64,000 nucleotides of DNA from Nelumbo lutea (Eukaryota; Streptophyta; Magnoliopsida; Proteales; Nelumbonaceae). The DNA is taken from positions 204,867,813 to 204,931,812 of the forward strand of contig JAKGHH010000001.1 in assembly GCA_022828595.1 (NCBI GenBank). The letters run 5' to 3'. Under the pieces are notes generated by a model, which did not search any database, was not told the origin of the DNA, and saw only the letters and a list, made by a program, of their open reading frames with translations. Positions 11,507-23,300 of this stretch are shown here, in pieces (the first letter of the stretch is position 1; every line of letters begins with the position of its first letter). Both the position numbers and the translations under genes were made by a program.

Positions 11507-12435
11507 GGGAAAATAACCGATTAGTACCTTATACTTTGGGTCTAGTGCCACTTTGGTCCCTAAACTTTAAAGCATGGCAATTCAGTATTAAGCTTTCAAA
11601 ATGTACCAATCTAGTACTAAGGACCATCAGTTATGTGTATCACATGACATCATGTGTGACTTAAGACTTTTGAAAATGTCAAAATCACCTTTCAAAATAA
11701 AACACTGTTCATCATCTTCTTCCTCAAGAAGATGAAACAGAGTTGCAAAACACTAAGTCAGGTCTGTTGTTTTCTCTCTTTTTGTGCCAATTTACTACAT
11801 CTTTCGCATTTTTTCTTTTTTATTGGTTTAGCTTCTTTCTTTGAAGTAAAATCTGCATCTGCTTTTTTTTTCTTTTTTTTTTTTTAGTTCTCTTTTATGG
11901 GTTTTGTATCTACTTAAATGGAATTGCTTTAGTTTGATTTGGATGACATTGGACCCCTGATTTTTAAGGACATTTCTATGGATTTGATCATGGTAAGGTT
12001 TTAGGGCTTTAACTATTGAAACTAATGGCGTAGGGGAATTGAGTTTTGAGCATATAAGGATTGAAATTAATCATCATGTGTAATCTCCATCCATGGTTCT
12101 CCGTGCATCATCCATTGCCAGATTTGGGCATTTAGATGGTTGATAAAGAAAATTAGATAACACTTAAAGGGCATTTGTATTTTTCACATGTCATTTAATG
12201 ACTAGTTAACGACAGCTACAAGATCGACACGTTTTGAAAGTTCGGGTACTAAATTGTCGCATTTTAAAGTTCAGGGACCAAAGTGGCACTAGGCCAAAAG
12301 TAGAGGGTATTAATTTAACAACAGGTACTGGATTGGCACGTTAAGAAAGTTTGGATACAGAACTGACGCATTTTAAAGTCCAGGACCAAAGTGGCACTAA
12401 GCCCAAAGTAGAGGGCACTAATCGGGAATTTTCAC
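11507..12435. mobile_element. Mutator-like element (non-autonomous), 929 bp
   Basis: Long terminal inverted repeats begin GGGAAAATAACCGATTAG on the left and, reversed, GTGAAAATTCCCGATTAG on the right. Similarity continues inward through CTTTGG...GTGCCACTTTGGTCC for about 100 bases. The element is flanked by an exact 9-bp duplication TAAATTATT at 11498-11506 and 12436-12444, the size made by Mutator transposases. The interior has no transposase. The flanking DNA on both sides is LINE ORF2, so this insertion is younger than the LINE. Confidence 0.9.
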
Positions 12436-14285
12436 TAAATTATTTACAGTTAACATTTGATGATCACTTAATGAATGTAGACCAGTCTCATTATTTAGTT
12501 CAAAGAAAATTATCGACGCAACAGAAAACACCCATTGAACAAATCTCTTAATATTATTAAACATCAAATCGTTCCTAGCAAACCACACAAAATATAGAGT
12601 GGTAGTGATCCAAGATATCACTTTTTCAGCCTCATGGAAGGGAAGATTAGTTTTCCAGACTTAGATAAAAAAATCAAGAAAAGAATTAGCTTGAGAAGAG
12701 GGAAATCTAGGAGAAGCAAAACAAATAGCTTTAACAAAGGGGCAGTAGCAAAATAAATTAATGGTAGTTTCTTCCTCCTGACCACACAAAGAACACAAAT
12801 AATCAAAAGCCAGACCAATATTAACTAGTCTAGGTTTTGTGAAAATAAAATTCCTAATCAAGCACCATACAAACAATTTGAATTTTGTGGAGATCTTTAG
12901 CTTCCAAACCTTCCTAATTATTCTTAGCAGGCTTCCATCAAATACTAGGTTTGATCTCATCCAACCTTGAAGGTAATAGCTCTTAACTGAAAATGAGCCA
13001 TTGGGGTCCCCCCAACCACATAAATTAAGTTTCATTTGTCACAAACCTATGAATATGAGTGTTGAGAATACATTGGGCCTTAGCTTACCAAAATAACTAA
13101 TTTAGCTTATTCCTTTCCAGCTCAACTTCATACTACTTCATCATATCTTTGATCATTAAGCTTTGGTCACTTAAATTTAGGGGATCAGTAGAAACATGAA
13201 ATCTCTTGGCATCAAATATCAAAGGATAGTTCCAAATATTGACCTGCAAATCTTTACACACTTAAACTCCAAGGTCTGGTAAGAGGATCAGCAAACTTAC
13301 AAATGCTTTTCCAAAAAGGGGAGGCAGATGCAATTACTCTTGTTGGAATAATCTCATTAGTCTTAAGGTTACTTATGAGAATTTTCTCCCATAATGAATT
13401 TGGCTCTATAATGTATCTAACCAACTAGCCTATTTGATCCCAGGTTGTCTATTCTTTGAACCCCTCCACCAAAAAGTTTGGTTGAGTTTGTTCACTTTTT
13501 TTATAGTTTACTTTGGGAATTGAGTCAGACTCATACAATATAGAGGAATGGTTTGCAAAGTGGATTGAATTAAAGTTCTTTTGCCCACATAGGATAGAGA
13601 TGAGGCTTTCTATTGGGCTAGTCTACTTTTCATCTTATCTAAAACAAATTCCAAAGATTCATTTTTCTCTCTCCACAAAAGATGAACAGCCATGTACTTA
13701 TAGTTCTTGGGAAGAGGCGACACTTTTATTTGTCTTCTTAACGTTTTTTGACCCTTAGCTGGGGTATTTTGACTAAACCACAACCCAAGTTTCTAAAAAT
13801 TTATTCTTAGGCTTAAAAGATTTTGGAATTACCCTAACGCTTCATTAAAATTTGTTGCCACCTCTTTCTTTTTGCTTTTTCAAATAAAAGAACATCATCG
13901 ACAAACAATATATGGGATATTGTAGGGGCTACCCTTTGAATTTTAATTCACTCCAATTTTCCCATATCATTATCTTTAAGAATCAACTAAGTTAACCCCA
14001 CCATAGATAAAACAAAGAGATAAGGGGATAGTGGGTCACCTTGCTTATTCTTCCTAGGAGTCCCAAAGTGTCCTTCTGCCACACCATTAAATAAAGAAGT
14101 TCACAGAAGAAACACAAGCAAAAATTAAATCACACCCTAACTCTTTTAAAATCCATAACAGGTAATCCTATTCCAAAGTATCATAAGCTTTTGAGATATC
14201 CAGTTTTGCTATCATATCTCCTCCTCAGCTCTTCCTTAACATTTCTTCTTAGCAAAGTGTAAAATTTTCTAGGGTATGATCACAT

Positions 14286-14606
14286 TATTCCAAGGTTTTT
14301 AAAATCAAATCGGACAACAAACTGGTCAGGGGTCCGGTTCCTGGGTCGAATGGTTCGACATTCGAACCGAATGGACAACCCATTATGATAAAAAATAAAA
14401 ATATTAAAAAAATATAAAAAAGGCCAAAACTGTTGGATGATTCAAACGGTTCAACCACCTGGGTTAATAGTTTGATGACCAAATCAACGGTTTTTGGCAA
14501 AATAATGGTTCTAGGGTAAAACGGAACCAGCCACCTACCGGTTCCCGATTTTTTTCCGATTTGACCATCTGGTCTGGTTCGGTTTTGAAAACCATGCATT
14601 GTTCTA
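14286..14606. repeat. CCAAGGTTTTTAAAA MITE, copy 1
   Basis: The ends are CCAAGGTTTTTAAAA (left) and TTTTGAAAACCATG (right), an imperfect inverted pair. The interior has CGGTTCCTGGGTC, AAAAAGGCCAAAAC and ACCGGTTCCCGATTTTT, all shared with the copy at 16905-17192. It sits inside the minus-strand LINE. Confidence 0.75.
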
Positions 14607-15126
14607 TATCTATCTTCTAGGAACAAAGACACTCTAGACAAGTGAGATACATTTTTGAAGCAATGGCTTTAACCTATTGGACAATTGCTCGATACTAAAT
14701 TTTATACAAAACATTGCATAAGTTAATTGGCCTATAATATTTTTCATTAATGAGTTCCTTAGTTTTTAGGATTAGAGTTAGGAAGGTGTGATTAGTTCTA
14801 CTGATAAATTTTTTATGCATAAAAAAATTGCACACAAATTCAAAAATATCTTGTCCCATTTCCTCCCAAAACTTATGATAGATTAAAGTTGGGATACCAT
14901 CTTGTCTATGGGCTTTTAAAGCACCTAAAGAGATGGCCACTTCTTGAACTTTCTCCATGGTAGGCAATCTGAGCAAGAAAATATTATGCTCATCTAAGAT
15001 GATCTGTTCAAAAAGATGGGGAAAGTCAATAGTACCCTCTCTCTCAAATTTAAAAAGGTTTTCAAAATGGTTCACAAACAAGGATGAAATTCTTTCATGA
15101 TTATTAATCCATACCCTTAGTTTTAA

Positions 15127-15335
15127 CCAAGGTTCAAAGTATCGACATGTATCGGCTCGTATCGGCCGATATGTATCATTTCGGGAACTCCCTGATATGC
15201 CCCTACAGAGGGTGTATCGGGGTTCTGACCGGTTCAGGGGTGGAGGAGCCTTAAATCGGGCCCCCTGAACTGGTTTTGAAAAAAATAAAAATAAATAAAA
15301 AATAAAACAATACCGACATTTTGAACCTTGGTTTT
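15127..15335. repeat. TATCGGCCGATAC-type MITE, copy 2
   Basis: Terminal inverted repeats are CCAAGGTTCAAA at the left and TTTGAACCTTGG-type sequence (TTTTGAACCTTGG) at the right, flanked on both sides by TTTTAA, a possible target-site duplication. The interior matches 11205-11455. It lies within LINE sequence. Confidence 0.75.
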
Positions 15336-16139
15336 AACCCAAGTTATGCTATTCCTTTATCTCCTATACAATGTAGCTCTATGGAATTAGTATTTATTCA
15401 TGTTGATTTAGTAATATAGTCCTCAGGTTAATAAGTTCCTCCAATTGACTTAGGTTTTCATCCTCACAAGAAAAGATCCTCTAATTGGATTATTTGATTA
15501 TTTATATTGTCAAACTTCTCATTTGCATCCCCAAATTTCTCATTATTCCACCTCCTCGTGATCTAGCCTAGTCATGATGTGGTAAGTATCAAAACCTTCC
15601 AATCTTAGGTTTCAATTGCTTTGAATTAAATTTCAACAACCCTCCTCTTGAAGCCAAGTCTCAAAGAAACGAAACCGTTTTGGTTTAGTATAAGCTTCAA
15701 AATTCAAAACAAGACAAAGGCATTAGCCAAATTAAACAACTATCAACAGGCCATTGAGACAAAAATCTATCAAGCTTCTTATTAGACCTACCTAAACCTT
15801 TTTTGACCATTAGTTTGAGTATTGGAGCCTTCAGACATATTTATCTCCTTAAGATTACAGACATAAACAAAATCAGATCAAACGTTCTTAGGAAATTTTT
15901 GCCAAATTGAAGATAAGAAACTACTATCATTAGGTTCATCAAATTGCATATTAAAATCAACATTGAAATTGCCTAAGAAAAGAAAAGGCATATCCTGGCC
16001 TACAAATTATGCTGCAATATCTAGAAATTCTTTTTTCAAAAATGTAATTTTGTTTTGCTTGTAAGGTCCTACATGCAAGAAATAAATTAACCATTCTTTA
16101 GTTAAAGGAAAATATTATATTTTCCTTCCAAAATATAAT

Positions 16140-16659
16140 TGATGAAGGAAGATTTGGCAGTTCGGGACACACCTCTATCCGAACTCAAGATTTCACCTCG
16201 CTCACCACTCCAGCACTTCGCCTCCAGGATGCCGAACTGAACAACCATACCATGCCTGACACCGAGGAAGTTCGTATCCTGGGGCGGCGCACCTGACTGA
16301 CTTGGGATCTGACGCTTGACAACCGCACTTCAAACGGCCACCTGCCACCGCCATCTCCAGTTACAGAGACGGCTCCGACAAGGAGCAGTGGCGGTTCTAT
16401 CCCAACAGAAGGGATGACACCTGAACTGGCAGAAGCACAGAAGTAATCATACCCGACCTAACAGAAGCCTCGGAGTGAGTGCGCGAAGTAGTTATAAAAG
16501 GACCCTACCCCCAACAACAAGGTATGTGAACTTTGCACCATCTGGTTTTATCTTGCCTTTGAGAGAATACTAACTTGAGCTTCGGAGCAATCTCACCGGA
16601 TTGCTCCAGTCAGAGGCAAGGTCGTTGACAGCTTGGACCGGCTGGATTGCGCACCATCA
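16140..16659 (+). mobile_element. Solo LTR, 520 bp, TSD ATAAT
   Basis: The sequence runs from TGATGAAGG to CACCATCA, with a TATA box (TTATAAAAGG) at about 16493-16502. It is flanked by an exact 5-bp duplication ATAAT at 16135-16139 and 16660-16664. Its GC content is clearly higher than that of the surrounding LINE. A lone LTR with a TSD is what unequal recombination between the two LTRs of a full element leaves. The parent superfamily is unknown. Confidence 0.85.
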
Positions 16660-16904
16660 ATAATTAACCCTCCTTATTTCCCTTTAAAAGAAGCAAAAAA
16701 ATAGTTAGGATATCTTAGTTTGCTAGCAATCGTAACCATCTTATCATCAAGAAACCTCAATTTCAAAGAGAAAAATAAAATCTGGTCTCCTAGATTTAAC
16801 AAAATGATTTAGATTTTGAAGAAAATATTTTCTTACAACGTCCCTACAATTCCAAGCAAATAAGATCAAATCTTCTATATTTAAATGTGTTGAAAAGTTA
16901 AGGC

Positions 16905-17192
16905 CAAGGTTTTTAAAACCGAATTGGACAACGAACCGATTAGGAGTCTGGTTCTCGGGTCAAACGGTTTGACCGTTTGAACCGAATGGATGGCTTGTTC
17001 TGATAAAAAGAATAAAAAATTTAAAAAAAGGCCAAAACCATTGGATGGTTTGAACAGTTCAAACAGTTTGACCGCCCGGATCAGCGATTTCTAATCAAAT
17101 CAACGATTTTTTGGCAAAATAACAGTTCTAGGATTTGCTAACCTGACCGGTTCCCGATTTTTCCGATCTAGTTTGGTTTTGAAAACCATGGT
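16905..17192. repeat. CCAAGGTTTTTAAAA MITE, copy 2
   Basis: The start (CCAAGGTTTTTAAAACCGAA) and end (GGTTTTGAAAACCATGG) form the same terminal pair as 14286-14606, and the interior AAAAAGGCCAAAAC and ACCGGTTCCCGATTTTT words are conserved. It is inserted in the same LINE. Confidence 0.75.
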
Positions 17193-17292
17193 TAAGACTA
17201 TGCATTACCTAGTGATCATCTTGTTCAACAGAGGAGTTATGGTTTTCCCGATTATGAGTACTACCCTATCTAGGCTCCCTAATTCTAATTCC

Positions 17293-18027
17293 TTAGTTAC
17301 CTAAAGAATTAACCACACTATTAACAATTTCTTCAACCACCACAGGATTCTTCCCTAGTTGTTCTAACATACTTGGGTTAGAAGAACCGGAAGTGCCTGA
17401 ACTAAAAGCAGAGTGCGACTCACCATCATAATCCATCCTAGGTCGTTTGGACACATGACCCACCATTAAATGATTTGAACCTGAATCTTCGATACCAATA
17501 TTCGGATCCAAGCTATACCCAAACTTATGATTCAAAAAGGAGGATGCCAAACCCGAAGCAACTTGGTTCAACATCTCTAAGAATTCTCCTAGCTCAAGTT
17601 AGTAAACTCTCATGAAGACCTTCAACCTAGCAAACCTAGGATTTGACTGATCCTAACTAACCAAAACCAGCGACCTCACCACATCATCAATTGCCCTTTC
17701 TTCCCTAATACTAGCTATTCACCTATTCCTGAGGAGCTACCCACCTTCTAACTCCTGCTACCACCACCACTTATACTGCCATAATTGGAACTTGAAGAAG
17801 TTCTATATTACCCTACCTCCTTGTTCTCTGCTCCTCCATATAATCCCTAAAATTTGGAGGTTGGTCATTCCTCCATATAACACATCTACGGAAACTACCC
17901 AGATATGAGGAGCAACAAGACCTCCATCTTTAAGAGACCGATCAATATCAATAGTCACTTTTGATCTGATAACAACCCCATGTAAATCAAAAGTGTAAAC
18001 AAGCAAGGAAAGATGTCCCAAATCCAA
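17293..18027 (-). pseudogene. LINE ORF1 remnant
   Basis: Minus-strand pieces at 18027-17803 and 17574-17293 fit a plant LINE ORF1. The first has VVIRSKVTIDIDRSLKDGGL, like the conserved ORF1 segment that precedes a CCHC knuckle, followed by a degraded GGMTNL...GIIW stretch where the knuckle would start. The second is a Ser/Gly-rich, low-complexity tail. Order and strand agree with ORF2 at 15081-10990. The assignment rests on one conserved segment and position. Confidence 0.5.
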
Positions 18028-18124
18028 ATTCCCTGAGCCACATTATCTCTCACTAATTCATAAGGGAGATTATGGACCTAACTTCAGGCCAATTGAGAAC
18101 CCATTGTTTAGTTTAGAGGTGAAT

Positions 18125-18290
18125 TTAGAATCAAAAGTGAGTGGAATGGGATTCTTGTTCTCAAGGGAGAGGGAATGGTCATTCCTTCAAATGGGTGAAT
18201 GCCATTCCACCAAGAATGGGAATCAGAATTCGATTCTACCCAATCAAATAGTTGGAATCGGAATGGCCCATATCACTACTGATTCCAATA
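18125..18290. repeat. GGAATG-rich MITE, copy 1
   Basis: The stretch carries GGGAATGGTCATTCC, GAATGCCATTCCACCA and GGGAATCAGAATTCGATTC, shared in order with the copies at 25890-26105 and, inverted, at 26190-26430. Confidence 0.6.
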
Positions 18291-18299
18291 CCTCCATTC

Positions 18300-19096
18300 T
18301 CACAAACCAGATAAACAAGAACATGAGGAAGAGGCTTAATGTACACCAGCCTAGTTTTGAGGCACTTGACACTTCTTATTTAAATGGTGGTACAAATTTT
18401 GTATTGATTTTTTAGATGGAAAATTTGCATTTCCAATTAAAGTAAATGAGACAAAAACAAAATTTTTGCATCATGTAGCAGTGCAAATCATAATAACAAA
18501 CAAATGGATCTAAAATTGACTTGGGTACAAAATTTGTATTTGGTTCAGATTTGCACCAAAGACAATTAGAATCTTAAATTTATAAGTATCAATATTGCTT
18601 AAGAGATATCAAGATTGGTCAAAGGCTCCTTCGGGTATCACTTTATTTTATGTTTTTTTTTTTCGCTTCATTTACAATACAAACAAAAAAGTAAAGTAAA
18701 ATTTAAAATAAGAATAAATTATAAATTTCATTCAAGTCATTTGACCCTCATACTTTTGTATTAACACAAATAAAATTGCATTGCAAACAAATTAGTTCTT
18801 AAAACATCTACATCAAAATACATGCCCTTGCAAAACAGTTTTAAGGAGCATTTAAGATAATCTATTGCAACAATGGAGTCTTGACGACTAGACTTGTTCT
18901 TGGGCTAAGTAGCCTGATGGGCTAGCTTGGCCCAACCCACTATATCTCGGGCTTGGACAAACTTTTAAGCCTGCGGGCTCAGGCTTGGGCACTAAACATT
19001 GGGCCTACTTTTTGGGTTGGGCTCAGGTTTAGGCTTTCTCAAATGAGCCCAACTCGAGCCCAAGCCCGACTTGATAGTAGTATATACATAATAGAA

Positions 19097-19144
<48 letters not shown>

Positions 19145-19640
19145 ATTATGTAATAATAATATTAGTAGCAAAAAATATATTATACAATATTTTATATATT
19201 ATATAGTATATGATATATTATTAATAATATAACTAATATATTATAAAATATTTGTCTACGAATGACCACAGTACAAGCCAAGTAATCTATCTCGAGGAGG
19301 CAACTTGTTTCTCATTATGGGAAAATTCAAGAAATACTCTATCCATTCAGATAATAAGGGAAATTTCTCTTGGGTTCACCTTCGTGCCAATTATCTCTTC
19401 CGAAATTCCAAGCAAATTAGTAATCCAACCAAGTGAAATATTTGCAATTCCTATTGTGTTCTATTGTTTCTAATGATTCAGTGCCTTGATTACACATGAA
19501 TGAGCAATTCAATATCTTGAGTCAGCCCTTTGAATATTAATACCGTAATAACTAATGGACTCTATTATGCGGTAAATTAAGGTCAAGAACTTGCTCAATA
19601 GCGTTGTTAGTTGTCACAAATATTAATTCGATTCAAATGC
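18300..19640. other. No gene recognised
   Basis: This is AT-rich sequence with a GGGCTTGGGC-type low-complexity patch (18900-19080) and a (TA)n run at about 19098-19138. No exon or conserved domain was seen. Confidence 0.5.
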
Positions 19641-19725
19641 TCAGTTTGGAAAAGACTACAAATGCAAATATATACAAAATAATACACAATACAAGATTTT
19701 ATATTCTGCATATTTATATTTGTAG
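19639..19725. repeat. Tourist-like MITE, copy 2 (truncated)
   Basis: The left end GCTCAGTTTGGAAAAGACT and the internal ACAAAATAATACACAATACAA match the copies at 21309 and 21769. The right terminal repeat is missing after TATTTGTAG. Confidence 0.65.
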
Positions 19726-20093
19726 AGGAAAATTAATTGTAGGAGCTATAATTAATCCAAGATTGGCAGCTGGATGCCATAGATAAGGCCTTCTCTCAAA
19801 AATTCCAGAGGTCCCCTACAAAGCATATCTCCGCCGTATATTCGAAATATCTCTCAATGATAGTGTCATAAATGATGCGAAAGATGTTTACTGCAGGCGG
19901 GGATGTGCTGTGGGACGTTCTATAGGGGGCTGATTTCAACTCCAAGCATGTGTTTATTATGAACCCTTTTCTGACCACTCATGTTGGGTGTTCCTTCCAA
20001 CATGCCAGCCACGTCGGTCTTGTGGGTCCTACCTTACGTGGACATCAGCTGGCAAGAAGAAGGAGAAACAGACGATACACTTTTCTTTCCTCC

Positions 20094-20214
20094 TTATAAA
20101 TAAAATTCTGTTTTCCCTGCAGCGGGAGCTCCGTTTGGTTCGTTACCTTGGTTGTTTGCTTGTGGTTCTCTTCTTTCTTAGCCTCTCTTCTGGGTTCTGG
20201 GCATGGATAGCAGG
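20094..20214 (+). promoter_or_regulatory. Putative TATA box and 5'UTR exon of the PPPDE gene
   Basis: TATAAATAAAA at 20096-20106 lies about 210 bases before the start codon. A plausible untranslated first exon would run to about 20214, where GCTAG is followed by GTGATA. A TTGCAG acceptor at 20291-20296 lies just upstream of the ATG at 20308. This is inferred from signals only. Confidence 0.35.
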
Positions 20215-20307
20215 CTAGGTGATAAAAGGGCTTTTTTTGGGTTCTTGTTCGTTATATGCTTGAGCTTTTTTTATTTTCTCATTTGACAAGTTGCAGAAAA
20301 GAAACTT

Positions 20308-23300
20308 ATGGGTGGAATTGTGAATGCATCGAACTCGACCGCTCCGGAAGGCAACGACGGGAATTGTGGGAGTCAAGTCTTACTGAATGTCTATGATCTA
20401 ACCCCTCTTAACAATTATGTTTACTGGTTCGGCTTGGGAATCTTTCATTCTGGGATTGAAGGTACGGGATCCAACTTCGGTGCTTTTCCTTTACTGTTCA
20501 CGGTAAAAGCTTCGTATTGAAATGTGTTGATTTTAATTGATCAAAAAAAAAATTATCTTATCACTGGCTATATGTTTACTTTTTTTTTTTTATTTACCAG
20601 TTGCATGATGATCTCCAATTTGGTTAGTTTCAGGTGAGAGATTACTTGGGTTTTGAATCTTTGATTATCTATTGGATTGGGTCAATTTTCTTAATTTTGC
20701 ATTTCGTAGTTCAGGATATAAATCTAGGTCGATCGTGGGTTCTCTTGAATTTATTGTATTTTGCAGTACGGAACCCGGTTTTATTAGACTCAAGAAATGT
20801 TCCACAGGTTTTATTAGAAGACTATTTGGATTTTTCCAGTGTAATTGGGTAGTTGGGTTTGAGTTTTTCTATAAGTAATATTGATACGATATGGATTATT
20901 TTGTTTTTATTTCTTCTTTTTTTTTCGCGTGGGAGTGAGGGTTGGAGGTGGTAGTTTGTCGCGCAAACTGTCGAGAATCCTAAGGAAGTAATTAGGATGT
21001 CATAACTTCTTAATATCATTTAATAATTTTTTAATTCTTTTATCACAATGTAGCACCAATTAAGATGAAAAACCATGTGATGCAAATGGACTCAGATAAT
21101 TAGAGAGGAAAATGACAGGAAGGGAAGTTTTCTTTACAATGGGGAATGCAGAACTGTCTAGTTTTTCTGTTACAGTCCTTTCCAACTTTGTCTTCAATTG
21201 ATAACCGGTTCTCATATTAAATGGGGAGAAACAGACCTCATCTATAGTAACCCACCTTTTACTGTTTTGCATCTCAATTTATGATATTTACATCCCTTCT
21301 TTTCTTTTGGCTCAGTTTGGAAGGAGTACAAATACAAATATGTACAGTGTAAATATATATAGAATAATACAAAATATAAGGTTTTGCACTCTACACATTT
21401 GTATTTGTACTCTTTCCAAACTGAGCGTTTCTGTTTTCGTTTGAGTACAGAATCTTGCCACAAGCATAGCCCACACAAGTAAGATGGATGGGTAGGGGTT
21501 CAAGTTGGAAGGAGCACAGACTGTGTCTTATTGCTATCAGGGTAGAAATTATAAGAAACTCAACTTATGGAATGAAAAATAAAACTACTTTTACTCAGTA
21601 AAAAGAGTCTTATTTTCTCACAATTGTTGTTTGGAACAACTATAAAGAAATAAATTTGAACCCAGTATTATCACAGCTTTCCCCTCTGAAGTTTCTTACT
21701 GTGTGCTACATGTTACTAACTTTTTCTTTTCTTTTTTTAATTCTTTGATCAGTGCTATTTGTTTCTAAGTCTCAGTTTGGAAAGAGTACAAATACAAATA
21801 TTACAGTACAAATACATAGAAAATAATACAAAATACAAGATTTTGTACTCTATCCCTTCCAAACTGAGCCTAACTTCCTCTGTCAATGTTAATATTGTAT
21901 CTATCTTGTGGATTGTTATGAAATGGTTCTTGACTAATATTGTAACAGTGCATGGTATGGAGTACGGATTTGGGGCCCATGATTTCCCAACCAGTGGAGT
22001 GTTTGAGGTGGAACCAAGGAGTTGCCCAGGTTTTATCTATCGATGCTCCATTACACTAGGTTATATAAACATGCTTCACTCTGAATTTGGCACATTTATG
22101 GAGAACGTTGCTTCAGAATATCATGGGGATACTTATCACCTAATCTCTAAGAACTGCAACCATTTTACTAATGACATTTCCCGGAGATTGACAGGTAGAG
22201 GGATTCCTGGATGGGTGAACCGGCTTGCACAACTAGGTATGTAGAATTTTAAAAATCAATTAATTGTACTCCCAAACCATTATGCATATGATAGTTTTAC
22301 GCCCTGCTTAAGTTCCAAGTAATGCTATTTTTACTGATAATATCCCTTTTCTAAGTTTTTAGTTTTTTTATTCATATTTGTTAAGTGGAAGGGTTTTGCA
22401 GGTTGTACTTTCCCTTTTTATGTTTTGTGTTCGTAATGATGAAAACAGAACAAATTTATATAATTGTAAAAGAAGAAAAAAAATGAAAGTGTACCAAGGT
22501 TTACCAATGCAACAATATGATTTATATGATATGTTTCACATTAGGCATTAAGCAGAATGGAATGGCAAAATATGATTCATGTAGCCAAACCCATATTGTT
22601 TGGGATAAGGCCTGAATGATGATGATATATTTCATGTTAACTTGGGACATGTAATGCACATGTAGTTGCATTTTTTTTCTTCCATCATTGCTGCTGATAG
22701 GCAATAGATTCACTACTGAAAAAACAAAGATCAACTTTTACCTACCAAGAAAAATGTTTGGGAGTGTTCATGTTTTGTGTATGTGATGATTTTTGAGAGA
22801 AAACTTTATTGCCTAAGTGATAACTTTTAACTAATAATAGATTTGATAAAAAAGATCAAAGCATTTTGCTAGGTGTTTATAGATCTATAGGCTGGATGAA
22901 TGGGACTGAAGAGGGACTGGACACTCTGATTCCTTTTAGGGAAACTGAGGCTTTAGCAGCTCTCCTGAGCAGCTTGTTCATATGGATTCTGACATCAGCT
23001 TATTCAGTTACTCCTCCATTGAATGGCTAGAGTAGTGGGTAGATAGGATGTACTTTGGGAGGATCTAGGTTCTGGGGCATAATTTTACAACCAAAAAAAT
23101 ACATTATAGGAAAAGGGCTTGGGCAGCTTTGTACTGCTTTTCTTCCCCTCTCTCTCTAGAGGCAAAGAGGTAGGGGGATGTGGGGGAACCTTGGTCCCCC
23201 CTATGCCTCAAAATCTCAAAGTTCCCTACTTATCTTGGTAAGCAGTGTAGACCCATGTTTGGTTTCTTCAATTAATCCCCTAGGATAATGCTCACTAATT

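Larger units (their letters stand above)
10990..15081 (-). pseudogene. LINE ORF2 remnant (RT, zf-RVT, RNase H pieces)
   Basis: Several minus-strand open pieces belong to one L1 ORF2. Piece 15081-14695 is the RT N-terminal part (PTMEKVQEVAISLGALKAH, then a degenerate DGxP motif and YYRPINLCNVLYKI). Piece 13035-12661 is the zf-RVT region (FKLFVWCLIRN, then a C-x2-C in LCSLCGQEEET). Piece 12621-12450 continues with TTLYFVWFARNDLMFN. The RNase H scrap at 11140-10990 (NAELLAIPMALELERLEV) lies on the far side of the Mutator-like element at 11507-12435, which shows that this element split the LINE. The central catalytic RT part (about 14280-13040) is too degraded to read. Confidence 0.7.
10536..18030 (-). 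mobile_element. L1-type LINE, decayed and riddled with insertions
   Basis: This is a minus-strand L1 LINE. Reading it 5' to 3' (right to left): an ORF1/nucleic-acid-binding region (18027-17293), RT start (15081-14695), zf-RVT (13035-12661), a C-terminal linker (12621-12450) and an RNase H scrap (about 11140-10990), ending in an A-rich tail seen on + as a T-rich run at about 10536-10556. Inside it sit a Mutator-like element (11507-12435), a solo LTR (16140-16659) and four MITE-like repeats. The 5' end is placed only approximately. All frames are broken. Confidence 0.75.

Noticed and set aside
19098..19138. Regular TA repeats as a possible array
   Set aside because: Simple microsatellite without spacers; also seen at 26761, 28318 and 35778. 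Not a CRISPR array, which would not be expected in a plant nuclear genome.
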